NCBI RefSeq assembly: GCF_019443965.1
Contig: NZ_CP040814.1
Coordinates: 2,666,001-2,730,000, forward strand
DNA: 64,000 bases
Origin: Salinibacterium sp. M195
GTDB lineage: Bacteria; Actinomycetota; Actinomycetes; Actinomycetales; Microbacteriaceae
Direction of reading: 5' to 3'
Positions 41,318 to 50,244 of the stretch are shown here, piece after piece. The notes below the pieces were generated by a model. The model worked only from the letters and a program-made list of their open reading frames with translations, was not told the origin of the DNA and made no database searches. The first letter of the stretch is position 1. Each line of letters begins with the position of its first letter. Both the position numbers and the translations under genes were made by a program.

Positions 41318-42880
41318 ATGTCGTCCCCTACTGCTGCTGCGTTAATCGGAAACTCACGTCGCGATGCGCTCGTCGCACAATTGAGCTGCACGACCACCGA
41401 CACCGCCACCGTGATTGCCCCCTTCAGCGGGCAGCCTCTGCATGAGCTTCCTCAGAGCTCGATTCAGGATGTTCAGGATGCCGCGGCAACTGCCCGTCTC
41501 GCTCAAGAAGCCTGGAAAGCAGCAGGGTTTGCCCACCGTCGCCGCGTGCTCCTGCGCGCCCACGATCTGCTGCTCGAGCGCCGCGAAGAGCTGCTCGACC
41601 TCCTGCAAACCGAATCGGGCAAGACCAGGGGTCAAGCATTTGAAGAGATTTTTCAAGCGGCATCGGTCACGCGCTACTACGCCCTCTCGGCTCGCCGGGT
41701 GTTGGCAACGAAACGACGCCGGGCCGGCATTCCCCTGCTCATGACCACGCGGGTCAGCTATTCCCCCAAGCAGCTTGTCGGCGTCGTCACCCCCTGGAAC
41801 TATCCGATTGCGCTCGGAACCATGGATGCGGTTCCCGCGCTTGCCGCTGGCAGCGCCGTCATCCAGAAAATCGACAACCAGGGCTCACTGGCGATGCTCG
41901 CGACGCGCGAGGCCTACCTCGACGCGGGAGTTCCCGCCGCCGTCTGGCCCATTGTCGCCGGCCCAAGAGACACTGTCGGAAACGCGATCATCGACAGCTG
42001 CGATTACCTCTGCTTCACGGGCTCCACGCCTACCGGCACTCGCGTCGGCGAGCGCGCGGCTGGCAGGCTCATCGGAGCCTCGCTTGAGCTTGGCGGCAAG
42101 AATCCACTGATCGTGCTCGGAGATGCGAACCCTGCCCAGGCTGCCGAGGATGCTGTCTACGCCTGCTTCGCTTCGATGGGCCAGCTCTGCGTCTCCATCG
42201 AACGCATCTACGTTCATGAGTCAATTGCCGAAGAGTTCACGCGAGAATTCGCCGCACGGGTATCCGCCCTGAACCAGACCGCCGCACTTGACTACTCCGG
42301 TGACGTCGGATCGCTGACATCCGCTGCCCAACTAGAACGCGTCCAGGCCCACGTCGACGATGCCATTGCCCACGGCGCGACTGTGCTCACCGGCGGTGTT
42401 GCCCGGCCCGAAATTGGTCCGTACTTTTTTGCCCCAACGGTGCTCACGGATGTCACTGCCGCGATGCAGTGCTTCGCCAACGAGACCTTCGGCCCGGTGG
42501 TAGCCATTGCCACCGTCGCGACCGACACCGAAGCCATCGACCGCGCCAATGACACCGAATTTGGGTTGAACGCCTCAATCTTCAGCGGTTCTGTTGCACA
42601 CGCTCGGCGTCTGGCAGATCGACTGCATGCCGGCAGCGTGAACATCAATGAGGGTTACCGCGGCAGCTTCTCGAGTGTGGATGCTCCGATGGGCGGTATG
42701 AAAAAGTCTGGGCTCGGCCGCCGCAACGGGCCAGAGGGAATTCTGCGCTTCGCGCAAGCTCGCACGGTGTCGCAGTCGAACGGAATCCTTCAGTTGCCGC
42801 GCACCGGCGCGGAATTCGCGGTGATGGCTGGCCTCATGGTCACGCTTCTCAGCGTGCTGAAAGCGTTGCGTCGCCGCTAA
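41318..42880 (+). CDS. gabD2: Succinate-semialdehyde dehydrogenase-type NAD(P)-dependent aldehyde dehydrogenase
   Basis: A 520-residue aldehyde dehydrogenase. Catalytic features: GVVTPWNYPI (Asn), ELGGKNPLIVL (Glu), GQLCVSIERIYVHE (Cys nucleophile) and ETFGPVVAI. The order and the C-terminal extension (a hydrophobic AVMAGLMVTLLSVLKAL ending RRR, about 500-517) resemble GabD2 of M. tuberculosis, labelled succinate-semialdehyde dehydrogenase (NADP+). A broader long-chain aldehyde substrate is possible given the lyase-like neighbour. The start ATG at 41318 fits homology and the -10 spacing. It overlaps the tatB stop by 4 bp. Confidence 0.86.
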   Translation: MSSPTAAALIGNSRRDALVAQLSCTTTDTATVIAPFSGQPLHELPQSSIQDVQDAAATARLAQEAWKAAGFAHRRRVLLRAHDLLLERREELLDLLQTESGKTRGQAFEEIFQAASVTRYYALSARRVLATKRRRAGIPLLMTTRVSYSPKQLVGVVTPWNYPIALGTMDAVPALAAGSAVIQKIDNQGSLAMLATREAYLDAGVPAAVWPIVAGPRDTVGNAIIDSCDYLCFTGSTPTGTRVGERAAGRLIGASLELGGKNPLIVLGDANPAQAAEDAVYACFASMGQLCVSIERIYVHESIAEEFTREFAARVSALNQTAALDYSGDVGSLTSAAQLERVQAHVDDAIAHGATVLTGGVARPEIGPYFFAPTVLTDVTAAMQCFANETFGPVVAIATVATDTEAIDRANDTEFGLNASIFSGSVAHARRLADRLHAGSVNINEGYRGSFSSVDAPMGGMKKSGLGRRNGPEGILRFAQARTVSQSNGILQLPRTGAEFAVMAGLMVTLLSVLKALRRR

Positions 42881-43266
42881 GTCGCTTCGTTGTCGAAGGG
42901 AGCCTTCTCGCCGGCCTCGAGCTGAGACTTACTTTCAGCGCGGGCTGCTTGCCGCTCGGCGTAGGCAGCCGAGCGGGGTGGGCGAACTGTCACTGGCGGT
43001 GCGGCATCGTCATCATCTAGCAGGGCGTCGCGGATGATGCGACGAGGGTCGTACTGGCGAGGATCGAGTTTCTTCCAGTCGATGTCGTCGAAGTCTGGGC
43101 CCATCTCGTCGCGCATGCGATCTTTGGCGCCGTTGGCCATATCTCGCAGCGAGCGAACAAGGCGAGCGAGCTGCGATGCGTAATACGGCAGTCGCTCTGG
43201 GCCGAGCAAAAAGACAGCGATGAGCCCAATAAGGAGCAGCTTGTCGAAACTGAGACCAAAGGACAC
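42877..43266 (-). CDS. tatB: Sec-independent translocase subunit TatB
   Basis: A 129-residue protein with the TatA/B N-terminus: a short periplasmic start, one membrane helix (about 8-21), the conserved GPERLP hinge (22-27) and an amphipathic helix, then a long acidic and basic tail with DPRQYDPRRIIRDAL, typical of actinobacterial TatB. It helps export folded proteins such as the EfeB homologue encoded in this window. The start is GTG at 43266, with TAAGCT 6 nt upstream. It is divergent from the O-methyltransferase. Confidence 0.93.
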   Translation of the reverse strand: MSFGLSFDKLLLIGLIAVFLLGPERLPYYASQLARLVRSLRDMANGAKDRMRDEMGPDFDDIDWKKLDPRQYDPRRIIRDALLDDDDAAPPVTVRPPRSAAYAERQAARAESKSQLEAGEKAPFDNEAT

Positions 43267-43272
43267 CCGTTT

Positions 43273-43278
43273 AGCTTA
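43273..43278 (-). promoter_or_regulatory. -10 box, leaderless promoter of tatB
   Basis: Minus-strand TAAGCT, 6 nt before the GTG at 43266. Confidence 0.55.
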
Positions 43279-43328
43279 CCGGCGGCATCGCCTCCTGCGT
43301 CTACAGTTGAGGCAGTGATAGGAGCAAT

Positions 43329-43961
43329 GTGTCAGATAAGCATCTGAGCTGGAAATACGCCGAGGAGTTCGTTGTCGAACGCCCAGAGATTGCGGCTGCA
43401 CGCGTGCACTCGAGTGAACTCGGAATCGAGGCTGTTTCTCCTGCGGTCGGTGCCCAACTAGCGCTATTGGCTGCGGCCACGAGCGCTAAGAGCATCATCG
43501 AAGTCGGCACTGGTGTTGGCATTAGTGGGCTGTGGATGCTCGCCGGGAGCCCTAAGGCACTGCTCACCACTATCGACTCTGAACTTGATCACCAGCAGGT
43601 TGCCCGCGCAGTATTCGCCGATGCGAATATTCCCGCGAATCGTGTGCGCCAAATTGGCGGCAAAGCGTCTGAAGTCTTGCCGCGGATGAACGAGTCAAGC
43701 TATGACCTCGTCTTCATCGATGCTGACCCGCAGTCTGTCATCGAATACGTTGAGCACGGCCTGCGGCTCGTGCGGCCAGGTGGCGTCGTCGCCGTCGCGC
43801 ACGCGCTCTGGCGAGACCGGGTTGCCGATCCCGCCCAGCGGGACGCCACTGTAACCAATTTCCGGTCGCTGTTGAAAGAGATTTCTCAGTCCGAGGCCGT
43901 GATCAGCTCGCTGATTCCCGTCGGCGACGGACTGCTTCAGCTCACCAAACTGAGTGACTAG
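43329..43961 (+). CDS. O-methyltransferase (caffeoyl-CoA/catechol OMT-like)
   Basis: A 210-residue class I SAM methyltransferase of the metal-dependent OMT family. The SAM motif is SIIEVGTGVGISGLWML (about 57-73), ending strand 3 is DLVFIDADPQSVIEY (metal-ligand Asp) and GGVVAVAHALW follows. M. tuberculosis Rv1220c is the positional homologue beside the sigE-tatB region. The methyl acceptor is unknown. The start is GTG at 43329 with AGGAG 4 nt upstream. Confidence 0.9.
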   Translation: MSDKHLSWKYAEEFVVERPEIAAARVHSSELGIEAVSPAVGAQLALLAAATSAKSIIEVGTGVGISGLWMLAGSPKALLTTIDSELDHQQVARAVFADANIPANRVRQIGGKASEVLPRMNESSYDLVFIDADPQSVIEYVEHGLRLVRPGGVVAVAHALWRDRVADPAQRDATVTNFRSLLKEISQSEAVISSLIPVGDGLLQLTKLSD

Positions 43962-43982
43962 CTAGCATTCAGGGTCTTTCCG

Positions 43983-43988
43983 TAGTGT
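43983..43988 (+). promoter_or_regulatory. -10 box, leaderless promoter of the UvrA-like gene
   Basis: TAGTGT, 7 nt before the ATG at 43996. Confidence 0.55.
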
Positions 43989-43995
43989 TGAGCCA

Positions 43996-46470
43996 ATGAC
44001 TATGGACCGCTCGGCTGGTTGGGTACAGGTACGAGGTGCTCGCGAACACAATCTCAAGAATATCGATCTCGATGTTCCCCGAGATCGACTTGTCGTGTTC
44101 ACTGGCGTCTCTGGTTCAGGAAAGTCGTCTCTCGCGTTCGGCACCCTGTATGCAGAAGCCCAACGCCGCTATTTCGAATCAGTAGCGCCGTACGCGCGTC
44201 GATTGCTCAATCAGGTTGGTGCGCCCGACGTCGGCGAGATCAGCGGCCTTCCTCCCGCCGTTGCGTTGCAACAGCGCCGTGGTGCCCCCAGCTCACGCTC
44301 GAGCGTTGGCACGATCACGACCCTGTCCAACCTGCTGCGCATGCTGTATTCCCGTGCCGGAACGTATCCACCAGGCATCGACCATCTCTCGGCGGAAGCT
44401 TTCTCGCCAAACACGGTGGCGGGAGCGTGCCCGCGCTGCCATGGCCTCGGCGTCGTTCACGATGTCACGGAAGATCTGCTTGTGCCGGATACGTCGCTGA
44501 GTATCCGCGAAGGCGCAATCGCCGCCTGGCCCGGAGCGTGGCAGGGCGCCAACCTTCGCAGCATTGTCACTGGCCTCGGTATCGATATCGAGAAGCCGTG
44601 GACCTCACTTCGCCGCAGCGACCGCGATTGGTTGCTCTACACAGAAGAACAGCCATCAGTGCTGGTGAAGCCCGAACGCGATCGCGTCGATTTCGGCTAT
44701 TACGGCAAGTTTTGGAGCGCGCGAAAGCACATCATGAACGTGCTCTCACAATCGCAAAGTCAGCGGATGCGCGACCGCGCCTTACGCTTCGTGCAGAGCA
44801 TGGCGTGCCCTGACTGCGCCGGGAGTGGACTGCAGCCCAACGCTCGCGCCGTCACCTTTGCGGGCCTCAACATCGCGCAAATGAATGCGGTGCCGCTGGC
44901 AGATCTCGCGGTGCAACTGCGCCTCGGAATCGAGATGTCGAACGCAGGCGGAACGGGCAACGCGCCCGAAAGCTCTGAAGTAGCGAGCCGGATCGGAACT
45001 GACGTTATCGCCCGCGTCGAGGTGCTTCTCGATCTTGGGCTTGGATACTTGAGCCTTGGCCGAAACTCCACCACCCTCTCCCCCGGCGAATCGCAAAGAT
45101 TGCGCATCGCCACGCAATTGCGTTCAGGGCTCTTCGGGGTCATTTACGTTCTCGACGAGCCATCTGCCGGCTTGCACCCCGCCGATGCCCAACCCTTGCT
45201 CGACGTTCTCGACCGTCTGAAAGCGTCGGGTAACTCTCTCTTCGTTGTAGAACACGATCTCGATGTCATCCGCCGTGCAGACTGGGTCGTCGATATCGGT
45301 CCTGGTGCCGGCGAGGGCGGGGGAAACCTTGTCTACTCTGGACCTGTTGATGGGCTCAAAGAGGTGGATGAGTCGATCACTGGCGCCTACCTGTTCCCTC
45401 GTACTGCCGCGCCCGTCCACAAGATCCGTGTTCCCGATTCGTGGTTACAACTCCGAGGAGCATCGCTCCACAACATCAACAAGCTCTCCGTCGACTTCCC
45501 TCTCGGCGTGATGACCGCGGTCACCGGGGTCTCTGGATCAGGAAAGTCGACGCTCGTCACGCAGGTGCTCGCTTCTGTCGTTCGCCGGCATCTCGGAACT
45601 GCACCCGATGATTCAGAGGAGACAGAGCTTCACGTCACCGTCAACGACGCCTCGGGAGTCGAATCTTTCGATCGCCTCGTTCTTGTCGACCAACGGCCGA
45701 TCGGACGAACTCCACGATCAAACCTTGCGACGTACACGGGCATGTTCGATGTCGTGCGCAAACTCTTCGCCGCGACAGACGAAGCGAAAGCCCGCGGATA
45801 CACGGCAAGCCGATTCTCGTTCAATGTGGCAGGCGGACGGTGTGAAACCTGTCTCGGCGAAGGATTCGTGTCAGTCGAACTGCTGTTTTTGCCGGGGACG
45901 TATGCTCCATGCCAGACGTGTCACGGAGCCCGCTACAACGCGGAAACGCTTGACGTGACGTATCAGGGCGAGTCGATCGCCTCAGTACTCGCGATGACAG
46001 TTGACAGCGCAGCAACCTTCTTCGCCGACGTGCCGTCTGCCTCACGCAGCTTAGAGACTCTTCGCGATGTCGGGCTCGGCTACCTGCGGCTCGGCCAGCC
46101 CGCCACCGAACTGAGCGGCGGCGAAGCCCAACGCATCAAGTTAGCGACCGAGCTTCAACGTGCTCACCGCGGACACGCCCTTTTCCTGCTCGACGAACCG
46201 ACTTCGGGGCTTCACCCCGCCGACGTACGGTTGCTGCTCGAGCAGCTGCAACGACTTGTCGACGCCGGAAACACTGTCGTGCTTGTCGAACACGATCAAG
46301 CCGCTATCACGGCAAGCGACTGGGTTATCGATCTCGGCCCCAGCGGTGGAGATGCCGGTGGCCAGATCGTCGCTGTCGGAACCCCGCACGACATTGCGCG
46401 AGGCACTGGCGCAACCGCGACCCACCTTGCCGCCTGGCTCTCTCGACAAGAATCGAGTTCCCGAGCGTAG
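43996..46470 (+). CDS. UvrA paralogue (short class, drug-resistance type)
   Basis: An 824-residue double ABC ATPase of the UvrA family. Walker [19 protein letters not shown] and [11 protein letters not shown], signatures LSPGESQRL and LSGGEAQRI, and Walker [14 protein letters not shown] and [13 protein letters not shown] are intact. Zinc-finger cysteines are CPRCHG, CPDCAG and the CETCLG/CQTCHG pair. It is about 130 residues shorter than UvrA1 and appears to lack the UvrB-binding region between the first Walker A and the following zinc module. Such UvrA2/DrrC-like proteins are tied to resistance to DNA-binding drugs or to damage sensing. No efflux or resistance gene is adjacent. Confidence 0.88.
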   Translation: MTMDRSAGWVQVRGAREHNLKNIDLDVPRDRLVVFTGVSGSGKSSLAFGTLYAEAQRRYFESVAPYARRLLNQVGAPDVGEISGLPPAVALQQRRGAPSSRSSVGTITTLSNLLRMLYSRAGTYPPGIDHLSAEAFSPNTVAGACPRCHGLGVVHDVTEDLLVPDTSLSIREGAIAAWPGAWQGANLRSIVTGLGIDIEKPWTSLRRSDRDWLLYTEEQPSVLVKPERDRVDFGYYGKFWSARKHIMNVLSQSQSQRMRDRALRFVQSMACPDCAGSGLQPNARAVTFAGLNIAQMNAVPLADLAVQLRLGIEMSNAGGTGNAPESSEVASRIGTDVIARVEVLLDLGLGYLSLGRNSTTLSPGESQRLRIATQLRSGLFGVIYVLDEPSAGLHPADAQPLLDVLDRLKASGNSLFVVEHDLDVIRRADWVVDIGPGAGEGGGNLVYSGPVDGLKEVDESITGAYLFPRTAAPVHKIRVPDSWLQLRGASLHNINKLSVDFPLGVMTAVTGVSGSGKSTLVTQVLASVVRRHLGTAPDDSEETELHVTVNDASGVESFDRLVLVDQRPIGRTPRSNLATYTGMFDVVRKLFAATDEAKARGYTASRFSFNVAGGRCETCLGEGFVSVELLFLPGTYAPCQTCHGARYNAETLDVTYQGESIASVLAMTVDSAATFFADVPSASRSLETLRDVGLGYLRLGQPATELSGGEAQRIKLATELQRAHRGHALFLLDEPTSGLHPADVRLLLEQLQRLVDAGNTVVLVEHDQAAITASDWVIDLGPSGGDAGGQIVAVGTPHDIARGTGATATHLAAWLSRQESSSRA

Positions 46471-46502
46471 CGAAGCACGTGCCTCACTGCCGCTACACGC
46501 AC

Positions 46503-46535
46503 GAAAGCGCCAACCGAATCCCGGCTAGCGCTTTC
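46503..46535. terminator. Probable bidirectional terminator between the UvrA-like and DUF3117 genes
   Basis: GAAAGCGC pairs with GCGCTTTC, with an inner CCG/CGG pairing, in the 133-bp convergent space. The tail is T-poor in both directions. Confidence 0.5.
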
Positions 46536-46603
46536 GATGAAACTAGATGCAGCGTGCAAACTCGCGGTCAAGCCACTTGTTCGTTAACGCTGGGTGGTGC
46601 CGA

Positions 46604-46777
46604 CTAAACGGCGGCGACAACACCAGCGAGTGCGTCGTGAAGTTCTTTGGCTTCGTCATCGTTTACAGAAACAACGAGACGACCGCCGCCTTCGAGAGGG
46701 ACTCGAACAATAATGAGTCGACCCTCTTTGACAGCCTCCATCGGCCCGTCACCGGTCCTCGGCTTCATAGCTGCCAT
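46604..46777 (-). CDS. DUF3117 small protein
   Basis: A 57-residue protein, MAAMKPRTGDGPMEAVKEGR continuing into LIIVRVPLEGGGRLVVSVND, which matches DUF3117 end to end (M. tuberculosis Rv1211 is a homologue). Predicted as a small beta-rich soluble protein. The frame is open further upstream, but AAAGGGGA 7 nt before this ATG and the family length fix the start at 46777. A -10 box lies 32 nt upstream. Function unknown; conserved as a single gene across actinobacteria. Confidence 0.9.
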   Translation of the reverse strand: MAAMKPRTGDGPMEAVKEGRLIIVRVPLEGGGRLVVSVNDDEAKELHDALAGVVAAV

Positions 46778-46808
46778 AGGTAGTCCCCTTTCATCGGTAC
46801 TGACTCCC

Positions 46809-46838
46809 ATTATCCCGCATAACTCGCCGATATTGAAA
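46809..46838 (-). promoter_or_regulatory. Promoter of the DUF3117 gene with a short leader
   Basis: On the minus strand GATAAT (46809-46814) is preceded at 18 bp by TTTCAA, placing the transcript start about 25 nt before the ATG, ahead of a clear ribosome-binding site. Confidence 0.5.
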
Positions 46839-46871
46839 CCCTGTCGACTCATCTCCGGAGAATTCGTCGAT

Positions 46872-48119
46872 TTACGGTGGAGTCCAGTCATAGATGTCTA
46901 CCCACCACGCGATATGAATCCACCCCCACTGCCCGAGGACGCAGGCGAGGATGAGAAGAACTCGGTACGTTCGTGACTTCGGTTGCGCCAACACACCTGC
47001 GACCGGGAACATCGGCATCAACAAGCGAAATGTGCTCGACTGCGGAAAAAACACCGCCAAAAGATAGAGCGCGTAGCTCACGAGCCACAAACGCATGTCG
47101 ACCCCGAGACGGCGAGCGGGCTTCGTGAGCAAGAAGCCAAAAAAGCCAAGCACGCTGGCGACCAGTACCGCCGAGAGAAGCCACTGCGGAATATGCCACC
47201 ACAATTGCCAGAAACCTGCCGCCTGGAACCACGCCGTAAAGGGCACAAGTTCACCGTTGCCAATATACGGCGCCCGCCACGCCAGCTCCGTGTCGGTATA
47301 AGCGGTCAACGATCCCGTCATCGCCGCGGCAATCAGCAGCCAAGCGAATCCCATCACCAAACTAAATACCGTTGCGGAGATCGCGGCAATGGCCTCTCGC
47401 AGCGGAAAGCCATCGCGGTCGCGTACCCACCAGCGGTACACAACGTGCAACCCCATCGCTAGGGCGAAGGCAAGGCCGCTTGGCCGGGTCAGCGACATCA
47501 CCGCAATGACCGGCAACAGCATCCAGTACTGGTGGCTCATTAGCCAATAGAGGGCGAGCATGAGCAAAAACAATGACATGGACTCTGCATAGGCCACCTG
47601 AAGAATGGGCGACAGCGGAGCAAAGCAGAAGATCACGACGGCGAAGAGCGCGGTGCGCGCGGGAAGCACGCGGTTCATCAGTTTGTAAAACACCAATGCG
47701 GCACCCAGCGCGAAACCGGCCGCCACGAACACCGCAGCATAGGCAAAATCGAGAGTCGTTACGGTCATCACGATGCGCACGACCGCCGGATAGCCAGGCA
47801 TAAACGCCCACGCATTCTCGGCGACGTGGCCCGTCTCCGTCAGCGGCAACTCGGTCGGATAGCCCGCGAGGGCAATGATGTAGTACCAGTGACCATCCCA
47901 GATCTTGGCGAACGAGAAATAGTCGGGCTGCGGCCCGGTCCACGCCGTCGGCCCCTGAATAGAGGCGTAGGCCAACAGAATCGACGTCGTCACCGCTCGT
48001 GACGCAACGAAAATCGCCACAACCGCGAGCCACCAACGCTCGGGTGCGAGCAGCGCTGTTGTTGCGCGGCGCACGGTGGTAGCTAGCGAGCCAGGAGAGG
48101 CTAGCGAGCCGTCAGCCAC
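46872..48119 (-). CDS. PIG-V-like GT-C mannosyltransferase
   Basis: A 415-residue integral membrane protein with ten or more helices. The first loop carries PDYFSFAKIWDGHWYYIIALAGYP split over residues 66-90, with the Asp of the WDG motif as the expected catalytic residue of PIG-V/GT-C enzymes. Such enzymes use polyprenyl-phosphate mannose to build lipoglycans or glycoproteins outside the membrane. The start is GTG at 48119, 19 bp inside the end of dapE, so the two are translationally linked. Which glycan it makes is unknown. Confidence 0.82.
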   Translation of the reverse strand: MADGSLASPGSLATTVRRATTALLAPERWWLAVVAIFVASRAVTTSILLAYASIQGPTAWTGPQPDYFSFAKIWDGHWYYIIALAGYPTELPLTETGHVAENAWAFMPGYPAVVRIVMTVTTLDFAYAAVFVAAGFALGAALVFYKLMNRVLPARTALFAVVIFCFAPLSPILQVAYAESMSLFLLMLALYWLMSHQYWMLLPVIAVMSLTRPSGLAFALAMGLHVVYRWWVRDRDGFPLREAIAAISATVFSLVMGFAWLLIAAAMTGSLTAYTDTELAWRAPYIGNGELVPFTAWFQAAGFWQLWWHIPQWLLSAVLVASVLGFFGFLLTKPARRLGVDMRLWLVSYALYLLAVFFPQSSTFRLLMPMFPVAGVLAQPKSRTYRVLLILACVLGQWGWIHIAWWVDIYDWTPP

Positions 48120-49198
48120 GCCCGCAGTCCCTGCTCACACGCCACGATCTCGCTCGTCGCGACACGCTCGTCGTCAGCGTGGGCGCGAAGAGGATTGCCA
48201 GGGCCGTAGTTCACCGCTGGTACTCCAAGCTCGGCAAATCGAGCAACGTCGGTCCAGCCATACTTCGGGGCGGGGGTTCCGCCCACGGCAGCCAAGAAGT
48301 TCTTAGCGAGCGGAGCGTCGAGCCCTGGGCGCGCGCCTCCGGCGAGGTCCGTCACCTCAAAGTCGAAGCCAGCAAAAACCTCGCGCAAGTGCTGGATGGC
48401 CTGCTCGGTGCTGCGATCCGGAGCGAAGCGGAAGTTCACGGTCACGGTCGCCGCATCCGGAATCACATTGCCCGCAACACCACCGGCGATACCCACGGCG
48501 TTGAGGCCTTCACGATAGACGAGGCCATCGACCTCGTGCTGCTCGGGCTCATAGGCGGCCAGAATGGCCAGCACCGGCGCTGCAGCATGGATAGCGTTCT
48601 CGCCCATCCACGCACGCGCGGAGTGCGCACGCAGTCCCGCGAGCGCGATGTCGATGCGAGCGGTGCCGTTGCAGCCGCCCTCTACCGTCGCGTTCGACGG
48701 TTCGCCAATGATCGCGAAGTCGCCCGCCATTAGGTCAGGACGGTTGCGAGCGATACGGCCAAGGCCATTGAGCTCAGCAGCAACCTCTTCGTGATCGTAG
48801 AAGATCCACGTCACATCGACAGCAGGGTTGGTGAGTTCTGCCGCGAGCTTGAGAGCGATAGCAACGCCGCCCTTCATATCGACGGTGCCGCGCCCCACGA
48901 GATGCTCTTCGCCATCGATCATCTCGAGCGTCGTCGGCAGGTTCGCGTTCACCGGCACCGTATCGAGGTGCCCGGCGATCACCACCCGCTGCGCCTTGCC
49001 GCCACTCGTGCGGGCAACGACGGCATCCGCATCCCGAATCACTTCAAGATGGTCGAACGCTCTCAGAGCGGTCTCGACAGCATCCGCAATGCGTTGTTCG
49101 TTGCCGGAAACCGACTCGATATCGCAAATCTGGCGGGTCAGCTCGGGGCTAGAAGCACCCAAATCGAGCACGGGAATGGAAGGATCGGTCACAGGCAT
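48101..49198 (-). CDS. dapE: Succinyl-diaminopimelate desuccinylase
   Basis: A 365-residue M20 peptidase-family enzyme that removes succinate from N-succinyl-LL-diaminopimelate, the step before DapF in lysine and peptidoglycan-precursor synthesis. Metal-site motifs: AGHLDTVP (with HxD), GRGTVDMKGG, YDHEEVAAELNGLG (general base Glu), IGEPSN and near the end GPGNPLRAHADDE. I set the start at the ATG at 49198; the frame continues upstream into dapD without homology. TACACT lies 6 nt before this ATG. It is divergent from dapD, only 26 bp away. Confidence 0.93.
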   Translation of the reverse strand: MPVTDPSIPVLDLGASSPELTRQICDIESVSGNEQRIADAVETALRAFDHLEVIRDADAVVARTSGGKAQRVVIAGHLDTVPVNANLPTTLEMIDGEEHLVGRGTVDMKGGVAIALKLAAELTNPAVDVTWIFYDHEEVAAELNGLGRIARNRPDLMAGDFAIIGEPSNATVEGGCNGTARIDIALAGLRAHSARAWMGENAIHAAAPVLAILAAYEPEQHEVDGLVYREGLNAVGIAGGVAGNVIPDAATVTVNFRFAPDRSTEQAIQHLREVFAGFDFEVTDLAGGARPGLDAPLAKNFLAAVGGTPAPKYGWTDVARFAELGVPAVNYGPGNPLRAHADDERVATSEIVACEQGLRAWLTAR

Positions 49199-49204
49199 GC
49201 ACCC

Positions 49205-49210
49205 AGTGTA
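49205..49210 (-). promoter_or_regulatory. -10 box, leaderless promoter of dapE
   Basis: Minus-strand TACACT, 6 nt before the dapE ATG and 2 bp from the -10 of dapD on the other strand. Confidence 0.6.
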
Positions 49211-49212
49211 AG

Positions 49213-49218
49213 TAACCT
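49213..49218 (+). promoter_or_regulatory. -10 box, leaderless promoter of dapD
   Basis: TAACCT, 6 nt before the dapD ATG; no ribosome-binding site fits between. Confidence 0.6.
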
Positions 49219-49224
49219 TGATGC

Positions 49225-50166
49225 ATGACTTCGCGCACAGCATGGGGATACGGACTCGCAACAATCGCCAGCGATGGGACAACACTCGACGTGTGGTTCC
49301 CCGCTCCGCACCTGGGATCTATCCCTGAGGGCACCGACCCGCACTACACCCCCGCCGACCTCGAAGAGCACTTGGGCGCCGACGAGCGTCGTCGTGTGCG
49401 CACCGAATTCGTGACCGTTGAAATCGATCTGGATGCCGCACCGCAGAATGTCGCCGATGCCTACCTGCGCCTGCACTTGCTCAGCCATCTTCTCGTGAAG
49501 CCCAACAGCATCAACCTCGATGGCCTCTTCGGCGCACTGCCGATCGTGGTCTGGACCAACGCCGGAGCGGTGCACCCTGACGACTTCCGCGAGCTGCGCG
49601 CCTCGCTCAAGCGCCACGGTATCGTCGTCACCGGCATCGACAAGTTCCCGCGGATGCTCGACTACGTTCTGCCAGAACGGGTGCGCATCGCCGACGCCTC
49701 CCGCGTTCGCCTCGGCGCCTACCTCTCCCCCGGAACCACCGTCATGCACGAGGGCTTCGTTAACTTCAACGCTGGCACGCTCGGCAGCTCGATGGTCGAG
49801 GGCCGTATCTCCCAGGGCGTCGTCGTGGGAGACGGTGCCGATATCGGTGGTGGAGCATCCATCATGGGAACCCTCAGCGGTGGCGGAACCGAACGCGTCT
49901 CGATCGGTGAACGTGCCTTGCTCGGTGCTAACTCGGGAATCGGGATTGCGATCGGCGACGACACTGTCGTCGAAGCCGGGCTCTACGTCACCGCGGGCAC
50001 CAAGGTCACCATCATCGACGGTTCGCCAACACCACGCACCGTCAAAGCTGTCGAGCTCAGCGGAGTGAATGGCCTCCTGTTCCGCCGCAATTCGCTGACC
50101 GGAGGCGTGGAAGTACTGCCGCGCAGCGGCAGCGGTGTTGTGCTCAACACGGCGCTTCACGCCTAG
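49225..50166 (+). CDS. dapD: Tetrahydrodipicolinate N-succinyltransferase
   Basis: A 313-residue succinyl-CoA-dependent acyltransferase of the actinobacterial DapD type. The N-terminal domain (1-150) opens [11 protein letters not shown]; the C-terminal half is a left-handed beta helix of hexapeptide repeats (about 155-260, with [21 protein letters not shown] and [18 protein letters not shown] split). VEGRIS and the acidic-loop region are as in M. tuberculosis DapD (Rv1201c). It catalyses the first committed succinylase step; DapC and DapE encoded nearby carry out the next two. Terminated by a strong hairpin. Confidence 0.94.
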   Translation: MTSRTAWGYGLATIASDGTTLDVWFPAPHLGSIPEGTDPHYTPADLEEHLGADERRRVRTEFVTVEIDLDAAPQNVADAYLRLHLLSHLLVKPNSINLDGLFGALPIVVWTNAGAVHPDDFRELRASLKRHGIVVTGIDKFPRMLDYVLPERVRIADASRVRLGAYLSPGTTVMHEGFVNFNAGTLGSSMVEGRISQGVVVGDGADIGGGASIMGTLSGGGTERVSIGERALLGANSGIGIAIGDDTVVEAGLYVTAGTKVTIIDGSPTPRTVKAVELSGVNGLLFRRNSLTGGVEVLPRSGSGVVLNTALHA

Positions 50167-50191
50167 CCACAGAGTTTCCCGCACAACGCGA

Positions 50192-50223
50192 AACGGCCGG
50201 CATCCCTCGGGATGCCGGCCGTT
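50192..50223. terminator. Bidirectional terminator between dapD and gltA
   Basis: A perfect 14-bp stem AACGGCCGGCATCC / GGATGCCGGCCGTT with a CTCG loop, followed by TCGTGATT on the plus strand and TTTCGCG on the minus strand. Confidence 0.88.
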
Positions 50224-50244
50224 CGTGATTAAGCTGCGTGAACG

